64,000 bases of DNA from Psychrobacter maritimus (GTDB taxonomy: Bacteria; Pseudomonadota; Gammaproteobacteria; Pseudomonadales; Moraxellaceae), in assembly GCF_904846345.1 (NCBI RefSeq), contig NZ_CAJHAJ010000012.1, positions 1-64,000 on the forward strand, read 5' to 3'. Of this stretch, positions 26,650 to 36,749 are shown piece by piece. The position numbers and the translations under genes were made by a program. Position 1 is the first letter of the stretch. Every line of letters begins with the position of its first letter. Below the pieces are notes generated by a model that saw nothing but the letters and a program-made list of their open reading frames with translations, did not search any database and was not told the origin of the DNA.

Positions 26650-28194
26650 TTAGATAACCTTGGAGAAGCGGTTTTTATGTTTTTTCTCAAGGTATTCATC
26701 AAATACCATAGCGACGTTGCGACCTAATAGACGACCTCTAGGTAATACGCGAATACCAGCAGCATCCATATCAATCAAGCGATCCTGTTGCATCTCACCC
26801 AACTGTTGGATTTCATCGATAAAGTAGGTAATAGCGTCGATACCAAATTTCTGATTGATATCTCGAAAATCCATATAGTCGTGACAGAGTAAATTCATAA
26901 TCACGTATTCACGTAAGCGATCTTTAATCGAGGTTTTAATCACATTGACCGCGGGCATGACGGTTGGATTATTACGTGCTGCGTCGATATTATCTTTATA
27001 TACCTGCAAATCGGTGTGGTTTTGTAAGATATAGCTGCTATTAGCATTAGAGATTTGACTGATTGACGACACCCCAAAGCCCAATAAATCACAATCGCCC
27101 ATGATGGTATAACCCTGAAAATTGCGATGTAATTTGCCTTCGCGCTGGGCGATGGCAAGCTCATCATCAGGTTTGGCAAAATGGTCAATACCAATATATT
27201 GATAACCGGCTTCGGTTAAGGTATTGATGGTATTGCCAAGCATCGTAAGCTTGGCGGCTGGCGTCGGTAAGTCCGCTTCTTTAATCTGGCGTTGAGATTT
27301 AAAACGCTCAGGCAGATGGGCATAGTTAAATACCGATAAGCGATCGGGCGCCATTTCAATAATGCGGCGTACCGTTGTATCCAAAGTTTTAGGCGTTTGA
27401 TGCGGTAAGCCGTAAATCAGGTCGACGTTGATAGAATGGAAGCCCAACGCGCGCGCTTCAGTAAGCACATTTTCAATAAGTTCAGCAGAATTTATACGGT
27501 TGACGGCAATTTGTACTTTTTCATCTAAGTCTTGTACGCCCAAACTTACGCGGTTAAAACCCAAGTTACGTAGTACTTTTAATGTCTCGTCACCCAGCTC
27601 GCGCGGGTCGATTTCAATAGAGTAATCGCCTTGGTCTTCTGGCAAAAATTCAAACTGGGTCTGCAAAAATTCCCACAGTTGTACCAACTCATTATCTTGT
27701 AAAAAGGTTGGCGTACCACCACCGAAATGCAGCTGTTTGACCAGTGGTTTTTTGCCGTCTTCTGGTGTTTGTAATAAGCTACGTTTATGCTTAATTTCCG
27801 CCATCAAATATTCTAAATAATCACCGGCATCGCTATTTTTTTTGGTGATGATTTTATTACAAGCACAGTAATAGCAAAGATGCCGACAAAACGGAATATG
27901 AAAATACAGCGATAAGGGCGCATGGGCTTCGCGCTCTTGTAGAATTTTGCTCTCGAGTCCTGCTGGCATCGGTGAGAATTCTAAAGCGGTCGGGTAGGAG
28001 GTATAGCGCGGCCCAGAACGATTGTATTTATTAATAATCTCTTCATCGAATGCTGGCAGCTGCTTACTGGTGATGCTGCCACGGGTACTGGCATACGGAT
28101 TGTCCGGCTGCGTCACAGGGCGTACCGTGGTCGGCTGCTCGCTAGCATGAGCGAAAGACGTTTGGTCGCTATTGATATCGGATGGTTCTGACAT
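26650..28194 (-). CDS. hemN: Oxygen-independent coproporphyrinogen III oxidase
   Basis: A radical-SAM enzyme that decarboxylates coproporphyrinogen III to protoporphyrinogen IX in haem synthesis without oxygen. The iron-sulfur motif is Cys103, Cys107 and Cys110, with Cys112 next to them (CRHLCYYCAC). GGGTPTFL follows, and YTSYPTA at about 64-70 is typical of true HemN. At 514 residues it has a ~45-residue disordered N-terminal extension compared with the usual ~457. A GAGGAA ribosome-binding site supports the start. It is a single gene between two terminators. Confidence 0.95.
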   Translation of the reverse strand: MSEPSDINSDQTSFAHASEQPTTVRPVTQPDNPYASTRGSITSKQLPAFDEEIINKYNRSGPRYTSYPTALEFSPMPAGLESKILQEREAHAPLSLYFHIPFCRHLCYYCACNKIITKKNSDAGDYLEYLMAEIKHKRSLLQTPEDGKKPLVKQLHFGGGTPTFLQDNELVQLWEFLQTQFEFLPEDQGDYSIEIDPRELGDETLKVLRNLGFNRVSLGVQDLDEKVQIAVNRINSAELIENVLTEARALGFHSINVDLIYGLPHQTPKTLDTTVRRIIEMAPDRLSVFNYAHLPERFKSQRQIKEADLPTPAAKLTMLGNTINTLTEAGYQYIGIDHFAKPDDELAIAQREGKLHRNFQGYTIMGDCDLLGFGVSSISQISNANSSYILQNHTDLQVYKDNIDAARNNPTVMPAVNVIKTSIKDRLREYVIMNLLCHDYMDFRDINQKFGIDAITYFIDEIQQLGEMQQDRLIDMDAAGIRVLPRGRLLGRNVAMVFDEYLEKKHKNRFSKVI

Positions 28195-28322
28195 GCGAGA
28201 TTCCTCGGTTTAACTGTATAAATCGCCATTTAAGTAATAAGCAGTATAACAAATCATTGGTTATAGTGGCATGGATGGCAAGTTTTCGTATATACCCATA
28301 AAGTTGTATTGCTATCTGGAAT

Positions 28323-28358
28323 AAAAAAAGACCTCAGGATTGGCCTAAAGTCTTTTTT
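28323..28358 (-). terminator. Terminator of the acylase gene
   Basis: On the minus strand AAAAAAGACTTTAGG pairs with CCTGAGGTCTTTTTT, with two mismatches in the middle, followed by a T-run. Confidence 0.75.
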
Positions 28359-28377
28359 ATAACTATTAATGATTTGG

Positions 28378-30855
28378 CTATGACTCTTCCCTTAATTTAA
28401 TCACTTCACCAACGGCTTTTTGGGAGATTTCGCTACTGCTGAAAGGCAGACGAATCCACTCTTTAGCTGAATAACGACGCGTCTGATCGCGATGATAAGG
28501 GCGCGTACTATCCCCTGCTTGTGAATAGGCAAGCAGCGCCTCTACGACAGGACCTTTAGCATCAAAAGTCACCGCTTGCATGTAGGTTGGCCCATTGGTC
28601 ACTGGACCATAAGTGCCATCGCTGTTTTGACTTGAGCTTGCGACATTGAAGACGCCTTCAGGACCATAACCACCATGCATAGGAATTTTCTCACCATTTT
28701 TGCCTGCATCAATAACGAATTGCAAGCTGCCTAACGGGGCATCAAGCGCGATATCTTTACTGTTAAAGTAAGCAATTGAGTCACCTAATGCTCTACGCGT
28801 GTTCTCATTAATGATTAGATCACGCGGCGTATTAATAGGGTCAGCCTCATTAAAAGGGGTTTCGAATCCTGCATTAGTAAGTCCACTAACACGAAGGTTG
28901 GTCCAAAATTTTCTAAAGACATGAGCGCCTTTGCTATCAAGATTATTACGACGATCCCAAGTAGCTAAGACATTACATGCTTGAGTGGCATCGATAGTAC
29001 TACCGCCAGTCAGAGGTAATATAGGAAGTTCTTTACAATTATCTATTACATCATTGAGTACCAGTTCAGCCGCATAACTACGATTACCATAGACAACTTC
29101 TTTCATATTTTTTATGTTAAAAGTAGTACCACCTAAACCATCTTTATTATCTAATCGATCCAAGATTTGCGTAAACGCCATGCGAGTTCGCAATGACAAT
29201 GGAGTAGCTTCAGGAGTTGATACTCCAGCGAAAGATACTAAATTACGTTGTAGTAGTGGTGAGAATCCAGTTAATGGTTGTTCTGCATTACTGAGCCAAT
29301 AACTGTCGTTAGAATTAAGGGCATAATCATCACGTATTATGAATGGTAAGTTTGAACCACCAAAAATCCCCGCTTGCGGTGAGTCAGCATCATTCCCCCA
29401 TTCACAGGCAGCAGTACTACCATTAAGTGCAGGTAAGTCTGAGGCAATCAGGAGAGGAAGAGCAGCTCCAGCGTTAGCACTACAAGCTGCTAACTTTTCT
29501 CTAGTGACATTAGGTACGGTTGAAATATCAGCATAAAGCGCTTTACCGTTACGATCAGTAGCAATGGTATTGACAAACCCTAGGCCTAGAATGTTTTGCA
29601 TTCTATCGACGAGATCCTCAACGCTAGTGGCCATATTCATACTGCGCCACTGATTAAGTGCTCTTGGATTTTCAGAAGCCGCGTCACGGATAGTATAAAC
29701 GACGTTATTAGCATCACCCCATGCTGGTAAATTAGGATTAAGTAGTTTAGCGTTTAAGATTGGTCCATATTGTGAAACATATATGTTTCGAGTCATTGTT
29801 TGATTGTTTGGCATCTTAATAGTGACTGGAACCGTTTCAATGTCACGTTGTTCAACCATGCCTGCGCTGTTGACATAGTTGTATTTAAAAGGATTACCCT
29901 TGACTAGACTAAGCTGATAAAGCGTAAAGCGCTTAGCAGTTGATACCGTATGGCTCCAAGCGACGTCTTTATTAAAGCCGATATTGATAAAAGGTTGCCC
30001 TTGCTGAGCCGAACCCATCACGTCAAGCTCACCTGGTATTGTGGTATGAAACTCATAAAAACGCTGTACGCCTTCCCATGGTTCATGCGGATTGCCATAC
30101 ATCACGCCACTATCAGTACCTGTTACTTCACTACCAAAGGCATAAGCGTTACTACCGCCATCTAATACATTGATAGTCGTCATGTCGAATTCTTCATCCG
30201 ACTCTGCTATAGGTTCAGGGCTACTCATTCTAGAGCTACCCATGACGATACCTGACACTGGAGGAGCTGTGTCTACGATTTGTCTGACGAAGTTAGAGAG
30301 TCCACCACGTAAGTTGGCTTTGCCATAAACCGTCAACAAATCATCTAGCGTGATCTCACGTACCCATTCCGCATTGGCACAAGCAGGATCGATATTAGCC
30401 GTACCTGTATCACGTAGATAACGGCTAAAGCCTGCAGCATAGCCTGTGACCGCATCGATAGTTTCAGGGTCTTGCGCTGCTAGAAATTCAGCACGCCTAG
30501 CGGGAGTGTTATACCATGTGTAAAAAACGTCGCTTCCTTCGTTACCTTGAGCACCTAAATAAAGCACGCTTTCACCTCTAGCAACGACAACTTCACGCGC
30601 TAGCGAACAAAAATTATCTTCGGCAAAGGCATAACCTACACCGTAGCCCAAGCCTTTATAGTCTTTAGCGGTGATATGCGGGATACCAAACTCAGTGCGC
30701 TGGATATCCACTGCATAGGTGTCATTAGTATTTCCATTGCTACTAAAATTGTCACTATCCGAACAACCAGGCAATCCCAACGAGACTGCCGCCGTTAATA
30801 GCGTAAGTGTGTACACACGCCGATTAAGCACTTTGATGCTCATAAGCTTACCCAT
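28378..30855 (-). CDS. Lipoprotein penicillin acylase family amidase
   Basis: An 825-residue N-terminal-nucleophile hydrolase. A lipoprotein signal ends at LGLPGC with lipid-accepting Cys31, so it is probably membrane-attached outside the cytoplasm. The precursor would self-cleave before Ser235 in DGGSNAYAFG, the catalytic N-terminal Ser of the beta chain. The alpha chain holds RTEFGIPHITA and AEDNFC. Family members cleave amide bonds in beta-lactams, acyl-homoserine lactones or other N-acyl compounds; which applies cannot be read here. An in-frame ATG at 30843 is an alternative start. It is monocistronic. Confidence 0.88.
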   Translation of the reverse strand: MGKLMSIKVLNRRVYTLTLLTAAVSLGLPGCSDSDNFSSNGNTNDTYAVDIQRTEFGIPHITAKDYKGLGYGVGYAFAEDNFCSLAREVVVARGESVLYLGAQGNEGSDVFYTWYNTPARRAEFLAAQDPETIDAVTGYAAGFSRYLRDTGTANIDPACANAEWVREITLDDLLTVYGKANLRGGLSNFVRQIVDTAPPVSGIVMGSSRMSSPEPIAESDEEFDMTTINVLDGGSNAYAFGSEVTGTDSGVMYGNPHEPWEGVQRFYEFHTTIPGELDVMGSAQQGQPFINIGFNKDVAWSHTVSTAKRFTLYQLSLVKGNPFKYNYVNSAGMVEQRDIETVPVTIKMPNNQTMTRNIYVSQYGPILNAKLLNPNLPAWGDANNVVYTIRDAASENPRALNQWRSMNMATSVEDLVDRMQNILGLGFVNTIATDRNGKALYADISTVPNVTREKLAACSANAGAALPLLIASDLPALNGSTAACEWGNDADSPQAGIFGGSNLPFIIRDDYALNSNDSYWLSNAEQPLTGFSPLLQRNLVSFAGVSTPEATPLSLRTRMAFTQILDRLDNKDGLGGTTFNIKNMKEVVYGNRSYAAELVLNDVIDNCKELPILPLTGGSTIDATQACNVLATWDRRNNLDSKGAHVFRKFWTNLRVSGLTNAGFETPFNEADPINTPRDLIINENTRRALGDSIAYFNSKDIALDAPLGSLQFVIDAGKNGEKIPMHGGYGPEGVFNVASSSQNSDGTYGPVTNGPTYMQAVTFDAKGPVVEALLAYSQAGDSTRPYHRDQTRRYSAKEWIRLPFSSSEISQKAVGEVIKLREES

Positions 30856-31190
30856 CCATGGTTAATTGGTATTATTTAAAGCTGGAGCAGAAAATCATTC
30901 AACATGCTTTAAACGATCAATAAATTCCTTTTATTGCTCATGCTTTTTTATTGTTTAGGTTTATTAATCGTCAGGCTTTTCAATGGTTAATCGTGATGTC
31001 AGTTAAAACATCAAAATGTACTTAAAACCTATAGAAATTTGATGAATAAGGTAAACAAAAAGCATTTCCCAATCATATAACAATTTCAAACGTCTACGCT
31101 AGTGAATAAACCAAATAAATAAAAACACGACATTTGCGCACTGATTAATAATACTCTATTATCGATAAATATCTATATTAGGAAACGCTC
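30856..31190. other. Divergent spacer between acylase gene and comM
   Basis: About 335 bp of very AT-rich DNA with no gene, clear hairpin or repeat. It must carry the promoters of both divergent genes. Confidence 0.5.
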
Positions 31191-32750
31191 ATGTCGTTTG
31201 CCCAAGTCTATACGCGCTCAGTCGTCGGACTGCATGCCCCGCAAGTGATTATCGAGGTGCATTTATCACAAGGCTTGCCAGCGCTGACCATTGTCGGTTT
31301 GCCTGCTGCTGCCGTACGTGAAAGTAAAGATAGGGTGCGCTCGGCGATTTTGAATTCGGGATTTCAATTCCCTAATCGCCGTCTGACGATTAATTTAGCA
31401 CCAGCAGACTTACCAAAAGATGGCGCAAGGCTAGATTTGCCTATTGCCATCGGTATTTTAGCGGCAAGCGGGCAACTTGAGCCAGAAGTACTGTCAGGGT
31501 TTGAGTTTATCGGCGAGTTGGCGCTCAATGGCGAGCTGCGGCAGGTAAGTGGTAGCTTGGCGGTCGCACGGGCAATGAAAGCAGAGTCACTAGTGGCAAA
31601 GTCTGCAACAGCTGACGAACAAGAGCCGCGCCAGTTACAGCAATTACGTCAATTAATAGTACCGATTGATAATGGCGCGGAAGCCAGCCGTGTTGAAGGC
31701 GTCGAGATATTAGGCGCTCAAAGCCTAAAAGCGGTTTGTGACCACTTACAATCGTTAGCTGACCCAAGCGTAATCACTGAGAGACTGGAGATAGTCACGC
31801 CCAGTCCGGCGCAGCAGCATATTGGTTATCAGGTAGATTTGGCGGATGTAAAAGGTCAGCATCATGCTAGGCGGGCGTTAGAGATTGCTGCAGCCGGTGG
31901 TCATTCACTGTTGTTTACAGGACCACCCGGTTCCGGCAAGACTTTGATGGCGTCACGCCTACCGACTATCTTGCCTGATTTGAGTGATGAGGATGCATTA
32001 GAAGTTGCCAGTACCTATTCAGTAGCAGACAGCGCCTATGATTATGGTACGCGGCCATTTCGCCAAGTTCACCATACTATATCAGCTGTTGCTTTGGTCG
32101 GTGGTGGTTCTCGTCCCAAACCTGGTGAGATTACCCTTGCCAATAAGGGCGTATTATTTTTGGACGAATTACCAGAGTTTGACCGTACGGTGTTAGAAGT
32201 TTTACGTCAGCCGTTGGAAGCAAAGCAAATCACCATTAGCCGTGCAAACTCACAGCTTACTTTTCCGGCAAATTTTCAACTAGTGGCGGCGATGAATCCT
32301 TGTCCGTGTGGCTATGATGGCGACGGATCAGGACGATGTCGCTGCCGACCGGAGCAAATTAAGCGCTATCAAGATAAGCTATCAGGGCCACTGCTTGATC
32401 GCATTGATTTGCATATTACCGTGCCCGCACTGCCAATAGCTGATTTGCAAAATGCTCAAGCTGGTGAAACCTCGGCACAAGTGCGAATTCGGGTCGCTGC
32501 TGCCCATAAGCAGCAATTAAAACGCCAAAAAAAGGTCAATAACGAGCTGAGTCCCAGCGAGATTGATAAATATATTCAGCTAGGAGAGGGTGAGCAGCAG
32601 TTATTACAGCTCGCTCAGCAACGTCTTAATCTATCTGCCCGTGGCTATCATCGTGTACTACGCGTCGCGCGTACCATTGCTGATTTAGCGGATAGTACTG
32701 ATATTACCAGCGCTCATGTGTCAGAGGCGCTGAGTTATCGTAGTAAATAA
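31191..32750 (+). CDS. comM: YifB/ComM family magnesium chelatase-like AAA+ ATPase
   Basis: ComM is a hexameric branch-migration helicase that aids integration of DNA during natural transformation. The 519 residues show the N-terminal ChlI-like domain (FPNRRLTINLAPADLPK), Walker A GPPGSGKT (244-251), Walker B GVLFLDELPEF, and the Cys-rich segment CPCGYDGDGSGRCRC (about 369-383), then a Mg-chelatase C-terminal domain. AGGA precedes the ATG. It converges on gph with only 16 bp between stops. Together with dprA it fits a transformable species. Confidence 0.93.
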   Translation: MSFAQVYTRSVVGLHAPQVIIEVHLSQGLPALTIVGLPAAAVRESKDRVRSAILNSGFQFPNRRLTINLAPADLPKDGARLDLPIAIGILAASGQLEPEVLSGFEFIGELALNGELRQVSGSLAVARAMKAESLVAKSATADEQEPRQLQQLRQLIVPIDNGAEASRVEGVEILGAQSLKAVCDHLQSLADPSVITERLEIVTPSPAQQHIGYQVDLADVKGQHHARRALEIAAAGGHSLLFTGPPGSGKTLMASRLPTILPDLSDEDALEVASTYSVADSAYDYGTRPFRQVHHTISAVALVGGGSRPKPGEITLANKGVLFLDELPEFDRTVLEVLRQPLEAKQITISRANSQLTFPANFQLVAAMNPCPCGYDGDGSGRCRCRPEQIKRYQDKLSGPLLDRIDLHITVPALPIADLQNAQAGETSAQVRIRVAAAHKQQLKRQKKVNNELSPSEIDKYIQLGEGEQQLLQLAQQRLNLSARGYHRVLRVARTIADLADSTDITSAHVSEALSYRSK

Positions 32751-32766
32751 CTTACTTGAAGTTCAA

Positions 32767-33456
32767 TTATTTATAATCTACTTTTTTTAAAAGGTATTTA
32801 ACCAATGCCGCAAAATCATCAAATGCTGCAGTAGGGTTGAGTTCGCGAATATCTTGCCCGTAGTTATAACCATAAGACAGTCCAAGCGTATCCATATTGG
32901 CGTTTTGTCCGGCTAAGATATCGTTTCTTGAATCGCCAATCATGACCGCTTGTGCTGGAGTTACATTTAACGTCTCACAGACATGCAATAACGGTGCGGG
33001 GTTTGGTTTCTTAAGGGGCAGGCTATCTCCGCCCAGTACTTCAGAAAATAGATCCTGCCAACCAAAGGATTGCAGTATTTTAGGGACAAAACGAATCGGT
33101 TTATTGGTCACTAATGCCAGCGTATAGCCCGCTGCTTTGAGTCTTTTGAGGCCGCTATCGACATCTGGATAAGCGACGGTTTTGCTACCGCTAATATTTT
33201 TATAAGCGTCAAAAAACACCTGCTCGGCGTGATCCGCTGCCTCGACCGTTAATTCACCTTCTAGTACTTCTATTTTACCCACCAACGCGCGTTCGACCAG
33301 CATTCTTGAGCCATTACCGACCCAGTTACGTATGGTGCTAATCGGATAGGTCTCTTTACCAAGCGTGGTTAGCATGGCGTTCGTCGCATCAGCCAAATCT
33401 GGTACGCTATCAATCAATGTGCCATCAAAGTCAAAAATTAAAAGCTGCTTATCCAT
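32767..33456 (-). CDS. gph: Phosphoglycolate phosphatase (HAD family)
   Basis: A HAD-superfamily phosphatase with nucleophile motif FDFDGTLIDS (8-17), a cap domain, motif II VTNKP (about 116-120) and the late motif MIGDSRNDILAGQNA (about 173-187). At 229 residues it is typical of Gph, which removes phosphoglycolate formed during DNA repair and photorespiration-like reactions. Substrate specificity in HAD enzymes is uncertain without assay. A purine-rich AGGCGAG precedes the start. Confidence 0.85.
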   Translation of the reverse strand: MDKQLLIFDFDGTLIDSVPDLADATNAMLTTLGKETYPISTIRNWVGNGSRMLVERALVGKIEVLEGELTVEAADHAEQVFFDAYKNISGSKTVAYPDVDSGLKRLKAAGYTLALVTNKPIRFVPKILQSFGWQDLFSEVLGGDSLPLKKPNPAPLLHVCETLNVTPAQAVMIGDSRNDILAGQNANMDTLGLSYGYNYGQDIRELNPTAAFDDFAALVKYLLKKVDYK

Positions 33457-33557
33457 TATTTCTCGCCTTTCGGGTTATCACGTCTGTTTCTTACATTCAT
33501 GTTTTAACCATAGCATAAGAAGCCATTAAAGCGCATGCAAAGCGCGTTTTTGCTCGA

Positions 33558-34058
33558 TTATTTAACCTCTTCATAGCGCTCACGGTGTGCCGCTTTCATC
33601 TTTAGATAGGTTTCATTTTTACGGCACTTATCCCATTTTTGTTTAAAAATACGCGCAGATTCTGCTTTGATAGGGTCTTCAATTTGCCGTGGTAATTCTT
33701 CGCGTCCATGCGCACCGCTTTGGCCTTTTTTATCATTGGGCACGGGTCCCTTATACTTTTTGCCGCCTTTATGATTGGCATAGCGGCGGGCGCGGGTATA
33801 ACCCATTTGGATAAATTTGCGCGCCATATCGGCACCGACAAAGTCATCAGCAGCTAAATAATCTAAAAACATCTGATAAATAATTTCGCTACTCTCAAGC
33901 GCGATATCAGGCGTCGCAAAGCGCCAGTGCGGCAGGATTTCGGATTTATAAGGCTCGACCAATAACACGCCTTGCTCACCGCGACCGACGCGATACAGCT
34001 CAGGCTGCGCGCGTAAGTTTAGGTTTTTATAATCCAAATCATAATCAAACTCTCTCAT
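33558..34058 (-). CDS. DUF4385 domain protein
   Basis: A 166-residue basic protein of a conserved uncharacterised family: MREFDYDLDYKNLNLRAQPELYRVGRGEQGVL at the N-terminus, WRFATPDIA, and a Lys/Arg-rich C-terminal half (RARRYANHKGGKKY). No catalytic motif, membrane segment or signal peptide is evident. AGAGG precedes the start. It lies 101 bp upstream of gph on the same strand, and may or may not be co-transcribed with it. Confidence 0.78.
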   Translation of the reverse strand: MREFDYDLDYKNLNLRAQPELYRVGRGEQGVLLVEPYKSEILPHWRFATPDIALESSEIIYQMFLDYLAADDFVGADMARKFIQMGYTRARRYANHKGGKKYKGPVPNDKKGQSGAHGREELPRQIEDPIKAESARIFKQKWDKCRKNETYLKMKAAHRERYEEVK

Positions 34059-34200
34059 GGCTTCTACCTCTTGCAGCTAATTGGTTGTTTTAGTATAGAG
34101 AGCATTTGCACTTCAAAAACAGCCTAAAAATGTTATGTATTAGTGTGGGTATCAGATGTTATTGATAGGTATCCCTGTAATGTTTATAAAATTTTAAGCA

Positions 34201-34238
34201 TAAAAAAAGCCCCAAACATAAATGTTCGGGGCTTTTTA
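34201..34238 (-). terminator. Terminator of tRNA-Phe
   Basis: On the minus strand AAAAAGCCCCGAACAT pairs with ATGTTTGGGGCTTTTT (one mismatch), followed by T residues, 15 nt past the tRNA 3' end. Confidence 0.88.
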
Positions 34239-34253
34239 GAATTCTTAAACGAA

Positions 34254-34329
34254 TGGTGGCTCGAGGCAGGTTCGAACTGCCGACACACGGATTTTCAATC
34301 CGTTGCTCTACCGACTGAGCTATCGAGCC
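34254..34329 (-). tRNA. tRNA-Phe (GAA)
   Basis: A 76-nt cloverleaf including an encoded CCA (complement of 34254-34256). The acceptor stem GGCTCGA pairs with TCGAGCC, the D loop holds AGCTCAGTCGGTAGAGC, the anticodon stem-loop CGGATTGAAAATCCG carries GAA, and the T loop is TTCGAAC. It is a single tRNA gene followed by its own terminator. Confidence 0.97.
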
Positions 34330-34451
34330 GTCTTCGTTGAGGCGCTATTAAACTAAATATCGGCGTTACTGTCAAGTGGTTTTTGCATAATATGCGATAA
34401 AAAGGCATAAATAGTCAAATATAAGCCAAATTCAAGCTTTTAACCTCACAT

Positions 34452-34874
34452 TTAATCCTTAACGCGCAGTAGCTCATACTCGCTCATGATACGATGAATA
34501 TCGGCATCGACTGGGACAAACTCACGGACGCCTTTTTTCACTTCGGCATCATAGACCAGTTTGATAAATTTAGCATCGATAGCGCGACCACGATTTTGGC
34601 TATGGACAGTGAGATATTGCAAGCGCTTGGCATCCGTTTGTCCATCATCAAAGCAGGCAACGGCAGCGATAGGCTTGTCATTAAACATACCGACATACAG
34701 GGTTTGACCACGCTTAAACCCTTGTTCAACGAGATTTAGTACTTCTGCGCCACTTGGCTGGTTCTCATCGCTGTCATATAAGGCATGCAGGCGCTCGGAT
34801 AGTTCGTTTTCACGCGCAGGCTTTTTAATCAGTGGCGCATCCAAGCTGTTGATGGCGATCGCTTCTAAAGGCAT
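34452..34874 (-). CDS. GNAT-like acetyltransferase domain protein
   Basis: A 140-residue protein with features of a compact GNAT fold: a central strand LYVGMFNDKPIAAVACFDD (about 59-77) and a CoA-loop-like LQYLTVHSQNRGRAIDAKFI (about 85-104) in which the usual RGxG is changed to RGRA. It could be related to PanM/PanZ-type regulators of pantothenate synthesis, but the similarity is too weak to name it. AGGA precedes the start. It is monocistronic, upstream of the tRNA-Phe gene. Confidence 0.65.
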   Translation of the reverse strand: MPLEAIAINSLDAPLIKKPARENELSERLHALYDSDENQPSGAEVLNLVEQGFKRGQTLYVGMFNDKPIAAVACFDDGQTDAKRLQYLTVHSQNRGRAIDAKFIKLVYDAEVKKGVREFVPVDADIHRIMSEYELLRVKD

Positions 34875-35260
34875 AATCAGTTCCTATAAATAATCGGTTG
34901 CTATAAGGTGATACAGCGTGGCATCGAGTGTAGCATTGTAGAGTCGGTGCGGTTCATGATTGATAATACTGAACTCACTATTTTAGCAGAATGACAGGAT
35001 TTTGTGCGTGGTTTACTGCTTGGTCGTGGCAGTAAATGCTAGGGTTTGCTATGATGAAGATAGACGATGCTTTTTATGCGAAAAGCTAATACTTTGGCTT
35101 TTATGCATAAGCTTTTTGAATAAGCATTGAACCCATTTTTAGCTTAGTTTTTTATATTTTTTATTCATTGTTTTATCATTTGCTTTAGACGCTAGTAAGA
35201 ATGACTTGGGCGCTTTTTCGCCCTATTTTATTGACCGCTTTTCATTTATAGAGAGTAGCC
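34875..35260. other. Divergent spacer upstream of hisB
   Basis: About 385 bp, AT-rich, no gene seen. Two small hairpins near the hisB end are worth noting: AAAAGC/GCTTTT around 35080-35102, and GGGCG/CGCCC at 35208-35223 followed by TATTTTA. They could attenuate transcription, but no His-rich leader peptide was found. Confidence 0.45.
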
Positions 35261-35935
35261 ATGACTGCCAATTCTACGACGACAACCAATACCGCCGATG
35301 CAACTGGGCAAAACCAATCTGCCAATCTAAATTTACATGGTCGCCCAGCCCGTACCGCTACCGTTGAGCGTAATACTGCTGAAACGCAAGTCACTTGCAC
35401 CGTCAATCTTGATGGAACGGGACAAGGAACTGTAGATACTGGCGTGCCATTTCTAGACCATATGATTGATCAAATCAAGCGTCATGGTTTGTTTGACTTA
35501 GACATCAAATGTACCGGCGACACCTTTATCGATGATCACCATAGTGTCGAAGATACGGGTATTACGCTTGGGCAAGCATTCAATAAAGCATTGGGCGATA
35601 AAAAAGGCATCCGTCGTTACGGGCACTTTTACGCGCCACTCGATGAGTCACTGACGCGCGCGGTTGTTGATTTATCAGGCCGTCCCGGTTTACATATGGA
35701 CATTCCTTTTACCCGCTCGCATGTTGGTAACTTCGATGTCGATTTATTTAGCGAGTTCTTCTATGGCTTCGTCAACCATTCATGGATGACGGTGCATTTG
35801 GATAACCTTAAAGGCAAAAACAGCCATCACCAGATCGAATCTACCTTTAAAGCCTTTGCTCGTGCGCTGCGTATGGCTTGCGAATATGATGAGCGTGCGC
35901 TGAATACCTTGCCATCGACCAAAGAGGCTTTTTAG
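35261..35935 (+). CDS. hisB: Imidazoleglycerol-phosphate dehydratase
   Basis: The sixth step of histidine synthesis, dehydration of imidazole glycerol phosphate. The 224 residues are the monofunctional form without the phosphatase domain. Metal-binding motifs [13 protein letters not shown] (about 65-77) and [10 protein letters not shown] (about 90-99) are followed by a late FKAFARALR. The first ~30 residues are a Thr/Ala/Asn-rich extension. hisH follows directly after the stop codon, so the two are translationally coupled. Confidence 0.96.
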   Translation: MTANSTTTTNTADATGQNQSANLNLHGRPARTATVERNTAETQVTCTVNLDGTGQGTVDTGVPFLDHMIDQIKRHGLFDLDIKCTGDTFIDDHHSVEDTGITLGQAFNKALGDKKGIRRYGHFYAPLDESLTRAVVDLSGRPGLHMDIPFTRSHVGNFDVDLFSEFFYGFVNHSWMTVHLDNLKGKNSHHQIESTFKAFARALRMACEYDERALNTLPSTKEAF

Positions 35936-36580
35936 ATGAGTCGAGCCACAAAAATAGCATTATTAGATTATGGCATGGGTAATCTGCACTCGGCCAGCAA
36001 GGCATTGTCAGCGGTAGGCGCGGAAGTCTCTATTACCAATGACCCAAAAGTGGTCGCGGCGGCTGATAAGATTTTCTTCCCCGGTGTCGGTGCGATGCGC
36101 GATTGTATCGCTGGCATGCAGGATGCGGGTATTGACGAGGTCATACGTCAGGCGATATTTAATAAGCCTGTTATGGCCATCTGTGTTGGCATGCAGGCGT
36201 TGTTTGAGCAGTCCGCTGAGAATGGTGGTACAAAATGTTTGGGCATCTTAGATGGCAATGTAGAAGCGTTTGACCCGACGTGGAAAGACGAGCAAGGGGC
36301 GACCATTAAAGTGCCGCACATGGGCTGGAATACTATTAACGGTATGGATTTTGACCATCCATTGTGGAATGGCATCGAAGACAATGCGCACTTTTACTTT
36401 GTGCACAGCTATTATTGCGCGCCTAGCGATAACGCGCAAGTGGCGGCCGTTTGTGATTATGGTCAGCCGTTTTGTGCCAGTATTTTGCAAGACAATTTAT
36501 TTGCCACCCAATTCCATCCAGAAAAAAGCCACACCGCGGGCTTACAGCTATTAAAGAACTTTGTCGATTGGAATATTTAA
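35936..36580 (+). CDS. hisH: Imidazole glycerol phosphate synthase, glutaminase subunit
   Basis: A class I glutamine amidotransferase that supplies ammonia to HisF. The triad is visible: Cys in [13 protein letters not shown] (about residue 83), and His and Glu in FHPEKSH near the C-terminus. The oxyanion strand is [10 protein letters not shown]. Its ATG immediately follows the hisB stop, with GAGG inside the end of hisB. hisA lies 18 kb away at 54.6 kb and hisF is not in the window, so the his genes are dispersed. Confidence 0.96.
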   Translation: MSRATKIALLDYGMGNLHSASKALSAVGAEVSITNDPKVVAAADKIFFPGVGAMRDCIAGMQDAGIDEVIRQAIFNKPVMAICVGMQALFEQSAENGGTKCLGILDGNVEAFDPTWKDEQGATIKVPHMGWNTINGMDFDHPLWNGIEDNAHFYFVHSYYCAPSDNAQVAAVCDYGQPFCASILQDNLFATQFHPEKSHTAGLQLLKNFVDWNI

Positions 36581-36639
36581 CCAGTATGCTTTAAATGTTT
36601 GACTGGACCGTTTTGATTAAACAGCTTCGATTAAACAGG

Positions 36640-36676
36640 AAGGTAGGTTAGCAAATGCATAATCTACCTTTTTTAT
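36640..36676 (+). terminator. Terminator of hisB-hisH
   Basis: AAGGTAG and TTA pair with TAA and CTACCTT around a short loop with one mismatch, followed by TTTTTT. Confidence 0.8.
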
Positions 36677-36749
36677 TTTTAATTTATACTTAGTTGTTTT
36701 TTTTATTTATACTCAGCTATCTTCTATCTCTTATACGCGGAATAAAATC

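Noticed and set aside
29774-29789. GAAACATATATGTTTC palindrome resembling parS
   Set aside because: The centre lacks CACGTG and it lies within the acylase coding sequence. It is most likely chance.
35208-35223. Classical histidine attenuator ahead of hisB
   Set aside because: There is a small hairpin, but no short leader frame with consecutive His codons was found.
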